Shown: one piece after another, positions 27,171 through 34,651 of the stretch | Layout of the letters: each line of letters begins with the position of its first letter | Position numbering within the stretch: position 1 is the stretch's first letter | Assembly (NCBI GenBank): GCA_944391715.1 | Contig: CALXUP010000002.1 | Location: 1 to 64,000, forward strand | Direction: 5' to 3' | Source of the DNA: an uncultured Alphaproteobacteria bacterium | Lineage (GTDB): Bacteria > Pseudomonadota > Alphaproteobacteria > RF32 > CAG-239 | Length of the DNA stretch: 64,000 nucleotides | Position numbers and translations under genes: made by a program | Notes under the pieces: model-generated | What the model was told of the DNA's origin: nothing | Database searches by the model: none | What the model saw: the letters and a program-made list of their open reading frames with translations, nothing else

Positions 27171-28244
27171 ATGAATTTTGCAGAAAAACTCGCTAATGTG
27201 GTTAACCGTTACGATGAGTTGGAGGCTCTGGTCGTCAGTCCCGGATTAAGTTCCGACGAGCTGGTGAAAATGAACAAAGAGATTTCACAGTTGGCGCCGG
27301 TTGTTGAAAAAATCCGCAATTATAACCATGCCGAGGCCAATATGAACGATGCCAAAGCGATGATGGAAGATTCGTCGCTCGACAAAGAAATGCGCGAAAT
27401 GGCCGAAGCCGAGTTTTATGAGCTGAAAGAAAAACTTCCCGAATTGGAAAAAGAAATCAAAATTGCCCTGCTGCCGAAAGACGAGGACGACGAGAAAAAT
27501 GCGATTCTTGAAGTTCGCGCCGGTACCGGTGGGGATGAAGCCGCCTTGTTTGCCGCCGTTCTGTTTGAAATGTATCAGCGTTATTCGGCAACCCAAGGCT
27601 GGAAATTTGAGATTCTTGACGCCGATGAAAACGGTCTGGGCGGTTACAAGCAAGCCTCGGCCAAAATCACCGGCAAAGATGTTTTTGCAAAATTAAAATT
27701 TGAATCCGGCGCCCATCGTGTTCAGCGCGTTCCGGTAACGGAATCCCAGGGGCGTGTCCATACTTCCGCCGCCACGGTAGCCGTTTTGCCGGAAATTGAA
27801 GAAGTGGATATGTATATCAATCCGGCCGATTTGAAGATTGATGTTTATCGTGCCTCCGGCGCCGGCGGACAACACGTTAACCGGACGGAGTCTGCAGTAC
27901 GCATTACTCATATTCCGACCGGTGTTGTCGTTCAGTGCCAGGATGACCGCTCGCAGTTTAAGAATAAGGAAAAAGCCATGAACCACCTGCGGGCAAAATT
28001 ATATGATATGCAAAAAGAAAGCATTGATTCCGCTTATTCGGAAAAACGCAAACTGCAAATCGGCAGCGGCGACCGCAGCGAACGGATTCGCACCTATAAC
28101 TACCCGCAGGGACGCGTAACCGACCACCGGATTAACTTAACGCTGTACAAGCTGGATGAGGTCGTTTCCGGCGATGCACTGGACGAGATTATTGACGCGC
28201 TGGTTATGGAAGATCAGGCACAGCGTCTGGCCGAACTGGATTAG
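27171..28244 (+). CDS. prfA: Peptide chain release factor 1
   Basis: A 357-aa class I release factor for UAA and UAG. The N-terminal helical domain is followed by the codon-recognition domain, with the P-V-T tripeptide near residue 189. The catalytic G-A-G-G-Q near residue 232 is the site methylated by PrmC (7928–8785). Length is normal. The gene lies 12 bases after ispG with an AGGAAAAG ribosome site, so the two are probably co-transcribed. A repeat array follows the stop; no clear terminator is seen. Confidence 0.97.
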   Translation: MNFAEKLANVVNRYDELEALVVSPGLSSDELVKMNKEISQLAPVVEKIRNYNHAEANMNDAKAMMEDSSLDKEMREMAEAEFYELKEKLPELEKEIKIALLPKDEDDEKNAILEVRAGTGGDEAALFAAVLFEMYQRYSATQGWKFEILDADENGLGGYKQASAKITGKDVFAKLKFESGAHRVQRVPVTESQGRVHTSAATVAVLPEIEEVDMYINPADLKIDVYRASGAGGQHVNRTESAVRITHIPTGVVVQCQDDRSQFKNKEKAMNHLRAKLYDMQKESIDSAYSEKRKLQIGSGDRSERIRTYNYPQGRVTDHRINLTLYKLDEVVSGDALDEIIDALVMEDQAQRLAELD

Positions 28245-28315
28245 GCAATTTTCCTCCGGGGCAATACGCTCTCTGGGGCACAGTGCTGTCAATCCGCTAC
28301 ACGCCTGCCGTGCAG

Positions 28316-28449
28316 GTCATCCCCGAGCTCTTTTTTCTTTCGTCATCCCCGGGCTCTTTTTTCTTTCGTCATCCCCGGGCTCTTTTTTCTTTCGTCATCC
28401 CCGGGCTCTTTTTTCTTTCGTCATCCCCGGGCTTGCCCCGGGGATCCAG
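28316..28449. repeat. Tandem 26-bp half-palindrome array ending in a full palindrome
   Basis: Five units start at 28316, 28342, 28368, 28394 and 28420 with exact 26-base spacing. Each has GTCATCCCCGRGC then a CTTTTTTCTTTC spacer. The final unit is a complete palindrome with the arms CCCCGGG and CCCCGGGG and ends in GATCCAG. A further palindrome of the TCTCGGG type with one decayed arm lies at 28476–28505. Confidence 0.9.
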
Positions 28450-28475
28450 GTCAATCATATAGCTTCCTTTTTATC

Positions 28476-28505
28476 TGGATTCTCGGGTCGAAGTCCTAGA
28501 ATGAC
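28476..28505. repeat. Dispersed palindrome, decayed TCTCGGG type
   Basis: TGGATTCTCGGG with TCCTAGAATGAC on the other arm. It resembles the repeat at 21828–21856, with changes in one arm only. Confidence 0.65.
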
Positions 28506-28518
28506 AAACAGAGAACGA

Positions 28519-29118
28519 CTACTCACACGTGAACTCGGCGTAGCCGATGTAGTAAACGCTGCCGCGGCGGTCGCAAAGCTGGAAGACTGGGGTACCGCCA
28601 GAGGCTCGACAATTAGCGTGTAGCTCAGAACAATCTGGATAACCATAACTCTTGCATCTTTGATAACAACTTATACCCCAATAACTTTGGCAACTAGAAT
28701 CATAAGAATTCGATGTTTCGCCATCATATTCGCAATAAGTCGTATACCCACAGCACCACCCGCTTACCGGAGCATTAGAAACACACGTCCCGTTATTGCA
28801 GGTTTGCCCACTTGAGCATTTGGAAGAACCGCAGGATTGGTAATAGGTCGTACCGTTTCTGACACAGGAAGATGAACCGACATTTTTACATTGTGCAGCG
28901 CAGGTCTCGGCGGTGTAAGTATAATCGCAGGTCTGCGGGTCGAAACAAAAATATTTGCTGGTGTCAAACGGACATTTAACCCCGCCGTTCGGACATTCGT
29001 CGGCAGTATATATGTATCCCATTGTTTCACAATCCGGCGTTTGGGTGCAGGCCGCTATGGCATAACCGGAAGTAAGAGCGGTGCAGCATAAGACGCTCCC
29101 CAAAATATATTGTTTCAT
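28519..29118 (-). CDS. Cys-rich secreted protein, cassette copy 3
   Basis: A 199-aa paralogue closest to copy 1 (3352–3954). It has the same signal peptide, the same C-T-Q-T-P-D-C-E-T-M start of the mature protein, and the same middle section with S-C-V-R-N-G and S-K-C-S-S-G-Q. The C-terminal part differs from copy 1 but keeps the spacing of cysteines, including G-W-C-C-G-Y and C-R-A-S-G. The stop lies directly after the palindrome at 28505. The second of two adjacent ATG codons (29118) is preferred because GGGAGAG then has normal spacing. Export and disulfide bonding are expected. Function unknown. Confidence 0.82.
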   Translation of the reverse strand: MKQYILGSVLCCTALTSGYAIAACTQTPDCETMGYIYTADECPNGGVKCPFDTSKYFCFDPQTCDYTYTAETCAAQCKNVGSSSCVRNGTTYYQSCGSSKCSSGQTCNNGTCVSNAPVSGWCCGYTTYCEYDGETSNSYDSSCQSYWGISCYQRCKSYGYPDCSELHANCRASGGTPVFQLCDRRGSVYYIGYAEFTCE

Positions 29119-29152
29119 CATTTCTCTCCCGTCAAAACAAACACATAGGGAG

Positions 29153-29181
29153 ATTATACCATGGCTCAAACGAATAGTCAA
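29153..29181 (-). promoter_or_regulatory. Sigma70-type promoter of Cys-rich cassette 3
   Basis: On the minus strand TTGACT, 17 bases, TATAAT, the third copy of the same promoter block. Confidence 0.8.
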
Positions 29182-29281
29182 TATATAATGAAAAGTGTGT
29201 TGAGGATTTTGGCTAGAAGAGCCGTCATAAAACAAAATAAAACCGCTCCTGTTGATATTTTAAAACCTGCGCTTTTTTTTA

Positions 29282-29310
29282 TTGAGTCCGTTCGCTAAAA
29301 TCGCTATTAT
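29282..29310 (+). promoter_or_regulatory. Putative promoter of dnaE
   Basis: TTGAGT, 17 bases, TATTAT, ending 22 bases before the dnaE start. Confidence 0.6.
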
Positions 29311-29332
29311 CTGAGCAAGGAATTTATAATAA

Positions 29333-32300
29333 ATGTCAGAACCGAAATTTGTACATCTGCGGGTGCATACCGCTTATTCTCTGTCTGAAGGTGCAATGCT
29401 TGTGCCCAAACTGATTCACCGGCTTCATGATGAGGGCGTGGCGGCAATTGCCGTAACCGATACGGCCAATATTTTCGGCGGCAAGGCTTTTTCCAAATAT
29501 GCTTCCGATGAAGGGGTTAAACCGATTCTCGGCTCTCAGTTCTATCTGCGCAATCCCGATTCGCAGGATTTGCTCAAATGCAAGGGAAAAATCGTCGAAC
29601 CGGATAAGATTGTTTTGCTGGTTATGAACGCCGAGGGCTATAGCAATATTATGCACCTGATGAAACGGGCTTATCTTGATTTGCCGAACCCGCAGGAAAA
29701 ACCGCAGATTACCATGGCGGATCTGGAAAAATTCAATGCCGGGCTGATTATGCTGACCGGCGGCGTCGAAGGCCCGATAGGCCGTTTGCTGCTGGAAAAC
29801 CGCGCGCCGGAGGCAGAAAGCACGCTGCAGGAATTGCAAAAATATTTCGGCGACCGCTTATATATGGAAATAGCCCGTATCGGCCTGGAAGAAGAACAAA
29901 AGACGGAAGATACGTTTATCGATTTGGCCTATAAATATAATATTCCGCTGGTTGCAACCAACGAGGCTTTCTTTTTTGATACCGACATGTACGAGGCGCA
30001 CGATGCGCTGGTTTGCATTGCCGCGGGTGAAGTCGTTGCCAACCCGAACCGCAAACGTTTTTCGCCGAACAACCGCCTGCGCTCGCAGGAAGAAATGGTC
30101 GAACTGTTCAAAGACCTGCCGGAAGCGGTGCAAAATACCGTGAACATTGCCATCCGCTGCAATTATCTTTCTTCAAAAGTCAACCCGCTGCTGCCGATTT
30201 TTGAATGTCCGGACGGCAAAACCCAGGATGACTATATTGACGAACAGGCGCATTTGGGACTGCGCAAACGTATGGAAGCCACGGTTTATACACCGGAGAT
30301 GACGGAAGAAGAGCGCAAGAAAATTGATGAAGAATATTACGCCCGCCTGGAATATGAGTTAAGCGTCATCAAAAAAATGGGTTTCCCGGGATATTTCCTC
30401 ATCGTGTCTGACTTTATCCAATGGTCAAAAGACCACGGCGTTCCTGTCGGGCCGGGACGTGGTTCCGGTGCCGGTTCAATTGTTGCCTGGTCGCTCCGGA
30501 TTACCGATTTGGATCCGATAAAATTAAACCTGCTGTTTGAGCGCTTCTTAAACCCGGAACGTGTCAATATGCCGGACTTTGACGTTGACTTCTGTCAGGA
30601 AAACCGCGGCAAAACAATCGAATATGTTCAAAAAAAATACGGTTATGATCATGTTGCGCAGATTATTACTTACGGTAAGCTGCAGTCCAAGGCGGTGATT
30701 CGCGACGTTGCCCGCGTTTTGCAAATGCCTTATTCCCAGGCCGACCGCATCAGTAAAATGATTCCTCCGGGCGTTCAGGGCAAAAACCCGACCTTGCAGG
30801 AATCTCTCGACCAGGTGCCGGAATTGGAAGAAATGCGTGTTAACGATCCGCAGGTCAACAAGCTTTTTGATATCGCCATGAAATTGGAAGGTTTATACCG
30901 CCATTCCGGTGTTCATGCCGCCGGCGTGGTTATCGGGGACCGTCCGTTGGAAGAATTGACACCGCTGTATAAAGATCCGCGCTCCGATATGCCGGTTACC
31001 CAGTACGATATGAAATTTGTTGAAGAAACCGGCCTGATTAAGTTTGACTTCTTGGGCTTAAAAACCCTCACCGTTATTCAGCGCGCCGTCGACTGGGTAA
31101 AAAAAGATTACGGCGTCGAGCTGATTATGAGTGATATTCCGCTTGATGACAAGCCGACCTACGAGCTGATGCAGCGGGGCGATACAATCGGCGTATTCCA
31201 GTTTGAATCTGCCGGTATGCAGGATGTTCACAAACAAATCAAGCCGGACCGTTTTGAAGATCTTATCGCTATCGTATCATTGTACCGCCCGGGGCCGATG
31301 GATAACATTCCGAGCTACATTCGCCGTAAACACGGTGAAGAAGAAATAACCTATCTCCACCCGGATCTTGCGCCGATTCTTGATGAAACCTACGGCATTA
31401 TGGTCTATCAGGAACAGGTTATGAAGATTGCCCAGGCTCTGGGCGGTTATACGATGGGCGGTGCGGATAAATTGCGTAAGGTTATGGGTAAAAAAATGCG
31501 CGACGAGATTCCGAAACAGCGCAAAATGTTTACCGAAGGTGCCGTTGCCAAAGGAATTGACGCCGATGTCGCCACCAAAATTTTTGACCAGATGGAAAAA
31601 TTTGCGTCCTATGGTTTTAACAAGTCTCACGCCGCGGCCTATTCGCTGATTTCATACCAGACCGCTTATCTGAAAGCGCATTATCCGGTCGAGTTTATGT
31701 GCGCCATCATGGCGTTTGATATCACCAATACCGACAAGCTGCTTTTTTACAAAGAAGAATGTAAAAAAATGGGCATTAAGGTCTTGCAGCCGGATATCAA
31801 TAAATCCGGTGCCGACTTTACGGTGGAAGACGGCAATATCCGCTATGCGCTGGCCGCAATTAAGGGCGTGGGCATGGCCAATATGAAAGTGATTGAAGAG
31901 ATTCGCAAACAGGGCGGCCCGTTTAAGGATATATCGGATTTCATCCACCGGATGCCGCTGGCCAACAGCAACCGCCGCCAGCTGGAGAATATGATTAAGG
32001 CTGGCGCTTTCGATTGCCTGGAGAAAAACCGCGGTAAACTTTTTGCCAATGTAGATACGATTATGCAGCACATTTCTTCCGCCAATGAGCTGAAAACCAG
32101 CTCGCAGTCTTCTCTGTTCGGGACGGAAGAACTCCAGTCAAAAGTCAAACTGGCGGAAAAGCCAGACTGGCCTGAATTGGAAAAACTCAAACTCGAGGCC
32201 GAGGCAATAGGATTTTACCTCTCGGCGCATCCGTTAGACAGCTATCGTTCCGGTATGGAACGTTTGGGCGTTAAGAGCTGTACGGAGGTCTTGGCCGGCG

Positions 32301-32803
32301 TCAAAGTCGGTGATACCGTCCGTGCCAAACTGGCCGGCTGCGTCAGCACTTTTCAAAAACGCATCAGCAAAAACGGCAACAAATACGCTTTTCTCGGTTT
32401 GTCGGATGCATCCAGCGGTTTTGAAGGAATTTTGTTCTCTGACCTGCTGGCAAAATATGAAGACACCATCAATTCGGGGCTGCCGCTCTTGGTCGGCGTA
32501 ACAGTTGAAAAACAGGAAGAGGGCGCCAACCCTCGGGTTATGATTAACTCGGTCGAAACCTTGGATCAGGCAATTGCCGACGGGGTGAACGGACTGGTCA
32601 TCGGGCTGAACAGTGTCGAGGCCGTTGCTCCGTTGAAAGAAATTCTGCGCCACGATAGAAACGGCGTAAATAAGATATATTTAAAACCGGAAAACAATGA
32701 TTGGGATATCCGTATCCAACTGGCGGGAGGCTATGCTTTTGCCAATGATATTTTGAGCAAAATCCGCGGGCTTCCGGGTGTTTCTTATGTAAAGGAGCTG
32801 TAA
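29333..32803 (+). CDS. dnaE: DNA polymerase III alpha subunit
   Basis: A 1156-aa replicative polymerase. The N-terminal PHP domain begins F-V-H-L-R-V-H-T-A-Y-S. The palm domain carries M-P-D-F-D-V-D-F near residue 415 with catalytic aspartates. A helix-hairpin-helix region and an OB-fold (about 985–1080) follow. This is the main chromosomal DNA polymerase, acting with the sliding clamp and the epsilon proofreader. Length is in the usual DnaE range. The ribosome site AAGGAA and a good promoter lie upstream. The next gene begins one base after the stop. Confidence 0.97.
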   Translation: MSEPKFVHLRVHTAYSLSEGAMLVPKLIHRLHDEGVAAIAVTDTANIFGGKAFSKYASDEGVKPILGSQFYLRNPDSQDLLKCKGKIVEPDKIVLLVMNAEGYSNIMHLMKRAYLDLPNPQEKPQITMADLEKFNAGLIMLTGGVEGPIGRLLLENRAPEAESTLQELQKYFGDRLYMEIARIGLEEEQKTEDTFIDLAYKYNIPLVATNEAFFFDTDMYEAHDALVCIAAGEVVANPNRKRFSPNNRLRSQEEMVELFKDLPEAVQNTVNIAIRCNYLSSKVNPLLPIFECPDGKTQDDYIDEQAHLGLRKRMEATVYTPEMTEEERKKIDEEYYARLEYELSVIKKMGFPGYFLIVSDFIQWSKDHGVPVGPGRGSGAGSIVAWSLRITDLDPIKLNLLFERFLNPERVNMPDFDVDFCQENRGKTIEYVQKKYGYDHVAQIITYGKLQSKAVIRDVARVLQMPYSQADRISKMIPPGVQGKNPTLQESLDQVPELEEMRVNDPQVNKLFDIAMKLEGLYRHSGVHAAGVVIGDRPLEELTPLYKDPRSDMPVTQYDMKFVEETGLIKFDFLGLKTLTVIQRAVDWVKKDYGVELIMSDIPLDDKPTYELMQRGDTIGVFQFESAGMQDVHKQIKPDRFEDLIAIVSLYRPGPMDNIPSYIRRKHGEEEITYLHPDLAPILDETYGIMVYQEQVMKIAQALGGYTMGGADKLRKVMGKKMRDEIPKQRKMFTEGAVAKGIDADVATKIFDQMEKFASYGFNKSHAAAYSLISYQTAYLKAHYPVEFMCAIMAFDITNTDKLLFYKEECKKMGIKVLQPDINKSGADFTVEDGNIRYALAAIKGVGMANMKVIEEIRKQGGPFKDISDFIHRMPLANSNRRQLENMIKAGAFDCLEKNRGKLFANVDTIMQHISSANELKTSSQSSLFGTEELQSKVKLAEKPDWPELEKLKLEAEAIGFYLSAHPLDSYRSGMERLGVKSCTEVLAGVKVGDTVRAKLAGCVSTFQKRISKNGNKYAFLGLSDASSGFEGILFSDLLAKYEDTINSGLPLLVGVTVEKQEEGANPRVMINSVETLDQAIADGVNGLVIGLNSVEAVAPLKEILRHDRNGVNKIYLKPENNDWDIRIQLAGGYAFANDILSKIRGLPGVSYVKEL

Positions 32804-32804
32804 A

Positions 32805-33674
32805 ATGGCAGATATTTTCCACAAATTTTGTTCCTGGTTCAGCCAAAGCTGCCCGACAGCTTCAGCGGAAGGAACCGACAGTAAAAAATGGCCAAAATTA
32901 AAATTTCTGCCGTTGCTGTTGGATCCCTATCGTTTTTTTGTTGATTCTTTCCGGAGCTTTCTCGGGCTGGCCTTTTTGTTCGGCGGCCTGATGTCTGTTA
33001 TTTCCTGTTTGTTTGGCTTTCCGTTTATCTGTGCCCTTAATAATCCGGCCGGGAATTATTTTTGTTCATCTTCCACCTGGCTTTATCTGGCAAATTTTCT
33101 GCTCAAGCTGCTGTTGGGAATATGGTTTATTGTCTGCTACCGGCAGGTGCTGTCCGGACAAAAGTTGAATTTGCGGCTTATCTTAAAGCCTGGCCTCCGT
33201 TTTTTTAAAACGCTTTTAACAGTTGTCGGTTTTTTGAGCCTGTTTGTTTTTCCGCTGATTTCTTTTTCTTATCTGGCAGCCCGGCAGCCCAATCCGGATT
33301 GGCGGATTGAAGTTGCGGTTTTTGCCGTTTTCTTTTTTCTGTTCATTATTCCGTTGTTTGGATTGCGGATGTTATCATTGTTGTCATCGGCGGCTTCGGG
33401 AGAAAGCCGTTTGAAATGGCGGGAAATTTGGCGCCGGACGTCGGGAGCCAATTTGAAGATTCTGATATCATTGTTTTTTATGCTGCTGATTTTTGTATAT
33501 CTGTCCGGCGGTCTGTTAAGCAGCTATGCCGGGGTTGACGGCGGTCATCCGCTATATATTGCATTTACGTCCGAGTTTATGTACAATTTCATAATTCTGA
33601 TGGCCGTTGCCTGGCTGACGGGGCTGAGTTACAGCCTGCAATTATTTTTAACGGGAGAAAAATGTAATGAATAA
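32805..33674 (+). CDS. Polytopic membrane protein, unknown
   Basis: A 289-aa inner-membrane protein. A soluble N-terminus with a few cysteines is followed by about six hydrophobic helices: about residues 53–75, 85–110, 140–160, 168–190, 220–240 and 255–280. No transporter signature is recognised. The start ATG is one base after the dnaE stop and shares the AAGGAG site inside dnaE. It overlaps the next gene by 8 bases. The two adjacent genes have similar size and helix number and may be diverged relatives that work together. Function cannot be assigned. Confidence 0.72.
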   Translation: MADIFHKFCSWFSQSCPTASAEGTDSKKWPKLKFLPLLLDPYRFFVDSFRSFLGLAFLFGGLMSVISCLFGFPFICALNNPAGNYFCSSSTWLYLANFLLKLLLGIWFIVCYRQVLSGQKLNLRLILKPGLRFFKTLLTVVGFLSLFVFPLISFSYLAARQPNPDWRIEVAVFAVFFFLFIIPLFGLRMLSLLSSAASGESRLKWREIWRRTSGANLKILISLFFMLLIFVYLSGGLLSSYAGVDGGHPLYIAFTSEFMYNFIILMAVAWLTGLSYSLQLFLTGEKCNE

Positions 33675-34488
33675 AGATTCCATAATCATCCTGCCGTGGA
33701 AAGAATGTCTGAGCCGCAGTTTTGCTTATGTTCTGCTCAATCTGAAACTCATATTTATGATAATTGCGTTAGGCGTTCTGCTGACGGGATATGAGGCGTT
33801 GTTCGGCACGCCGCTGTTTTGTTCTCTGACCATGGCGGAAAATTGTGCAACGACGCAGGGAGCCTATATCGGTGTCGTAGCTTTGACAACGCTTTTTTCG
33901 GTTTATGTGATGACTTCCTTTTCCCGTTTTATAATTTTGAAAGACGAGCCGCGCCCGTTTTCTTTTCGTTTTGGCAGCCGTGAATTGCGGGTATTGGGAT
34001 ATCAGCTGCTGATAGACGTTATCCCGGGAGTAATCTTTGGGCAGGTTATCGGCATATTGACGGCATATGTCAATATGTATCAGGATATAATGCTCAAACA
34101 CTTGCTTTTAATTGTTTTGATTGCAATTCTGGCAGCAATGATAATGCTTTCGCGCTTTAGTTTGGTTTTGAGCGGAGCGGCCGTCGAAAACCGGAATATG
34201 ACTTTGAAAAAATCGTTTGAAATTACCCGCGGAAATTCCAATAAAATCTTCTGGGGCAGCATTGTGATGACCCTGCCGATAATCTTTCTGATGACCGTGC
34301 TGGGAATGGCCGGAAACATCGCCGGAGAAAGTCTGGTTTTGCGTTTAATCTTTTCGGCCGTATTTCTGGTACTGATTTTTTTGAATGTTGCCGTTAAAAT
34401 GTCTTTTAACGCCCATTTGTATCAGTACTTTGTTTACTTTGACAACAAACGAACCGAAGATGCCGAGGCCCGGGCCTTGGAGGAATAG
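33667..34488 (+). CDS. Polytopic membrane protein, unknown
   Basis: A 273-aa inner-membrane protein with about six hydrophobic helices. It begins with I-I-L-P-W-K-E-C-L-S-R-S-F-A-Y near residue 6, a pattern also seen in uncharacterised alphaproteobacterial membrane proteins. The segment L-K-K-S-F-E-I-T-R-G-N near residue 180 is typical of proteins annotated as DUF-type or glycerophosphoryl-diester-associated membrane domains; I do not rely on that. It overlaps the previous gene by 8 bases and is followed by a terminator, so it ends the dnaE transcription unit. Confidence 0.7.
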   Translation: MNKDSIIILPWKECLSRSFAYVLLNLKLIFMIIALGVLLTGYEALFGTPLFCSLTMAENCATTQGAYIGVVALTTLFSVYVMTSFSRFIILKDEPRPFSFRFGSRELRVLGYQLLIDVIPGVIFGQVIGILTAYVNMYQDIMLKHLLLIVLIAILAAMIMLSRFSLVLSGAAVENRNMTLKKSFEITRGNSNKIFWGSIVMTLPIIFLMTVLGMAGNIAGESLVLRLIFSAVFLVLIFLNVAVKMSFNAHLYQYFVYFDNKRTEDAEARALEE

Positions 34489-34503
34489 TCCATAGATGTT
34501 AAA

Positions 34504-34542
34504 TTCCCCGGGAACGGTTCTTCCGTGCCCGGGGATTTTTTT
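34504..34542 (+). terminator. Terminator of dnaE operon
   Basis: A 13-position stem (34505–34517 with 34523–34535, one A-G mismatch), then seven T. Confidence 0.88.
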
Positions 34543-34599
34543 GCCGGAGATATGGAAATGTTGTCGGAAGATTTGTTGATTAAAACCGAAAATTTCGGA

Positions 34600-34632
34600 C
34601 AATAAAAAAGGGAGGAACAAATCCTCCCTTTT
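34600..34632 (-). terminator. Terminator of adhE
   Basis: The stem AAAAGGGAGGA (34606–34616) with TCCTCCCTTTT (34622–34632), followed on the minus strand by T-rich sequence. Confidence 0.9.
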
Positions 34633-34651
34633 CCGGCATCCTGCGAACAGA

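Noticed and set aside
28316-28449. Regular 26-bp repeats resembling a CRISPR array
   Set aside because: The T-rich spacers are nearly the same in each unit and no cas gene is present. The units are arms of a dispersed palindrome.
28156-28623. Plus-strand frame of 155 codons after prfA
   Set aside because: It begins inside prfA in another frame and reads through the 26-bp repeats, giving repeated F-V-I-P-G-L segments. It is a by-product of the repeat.
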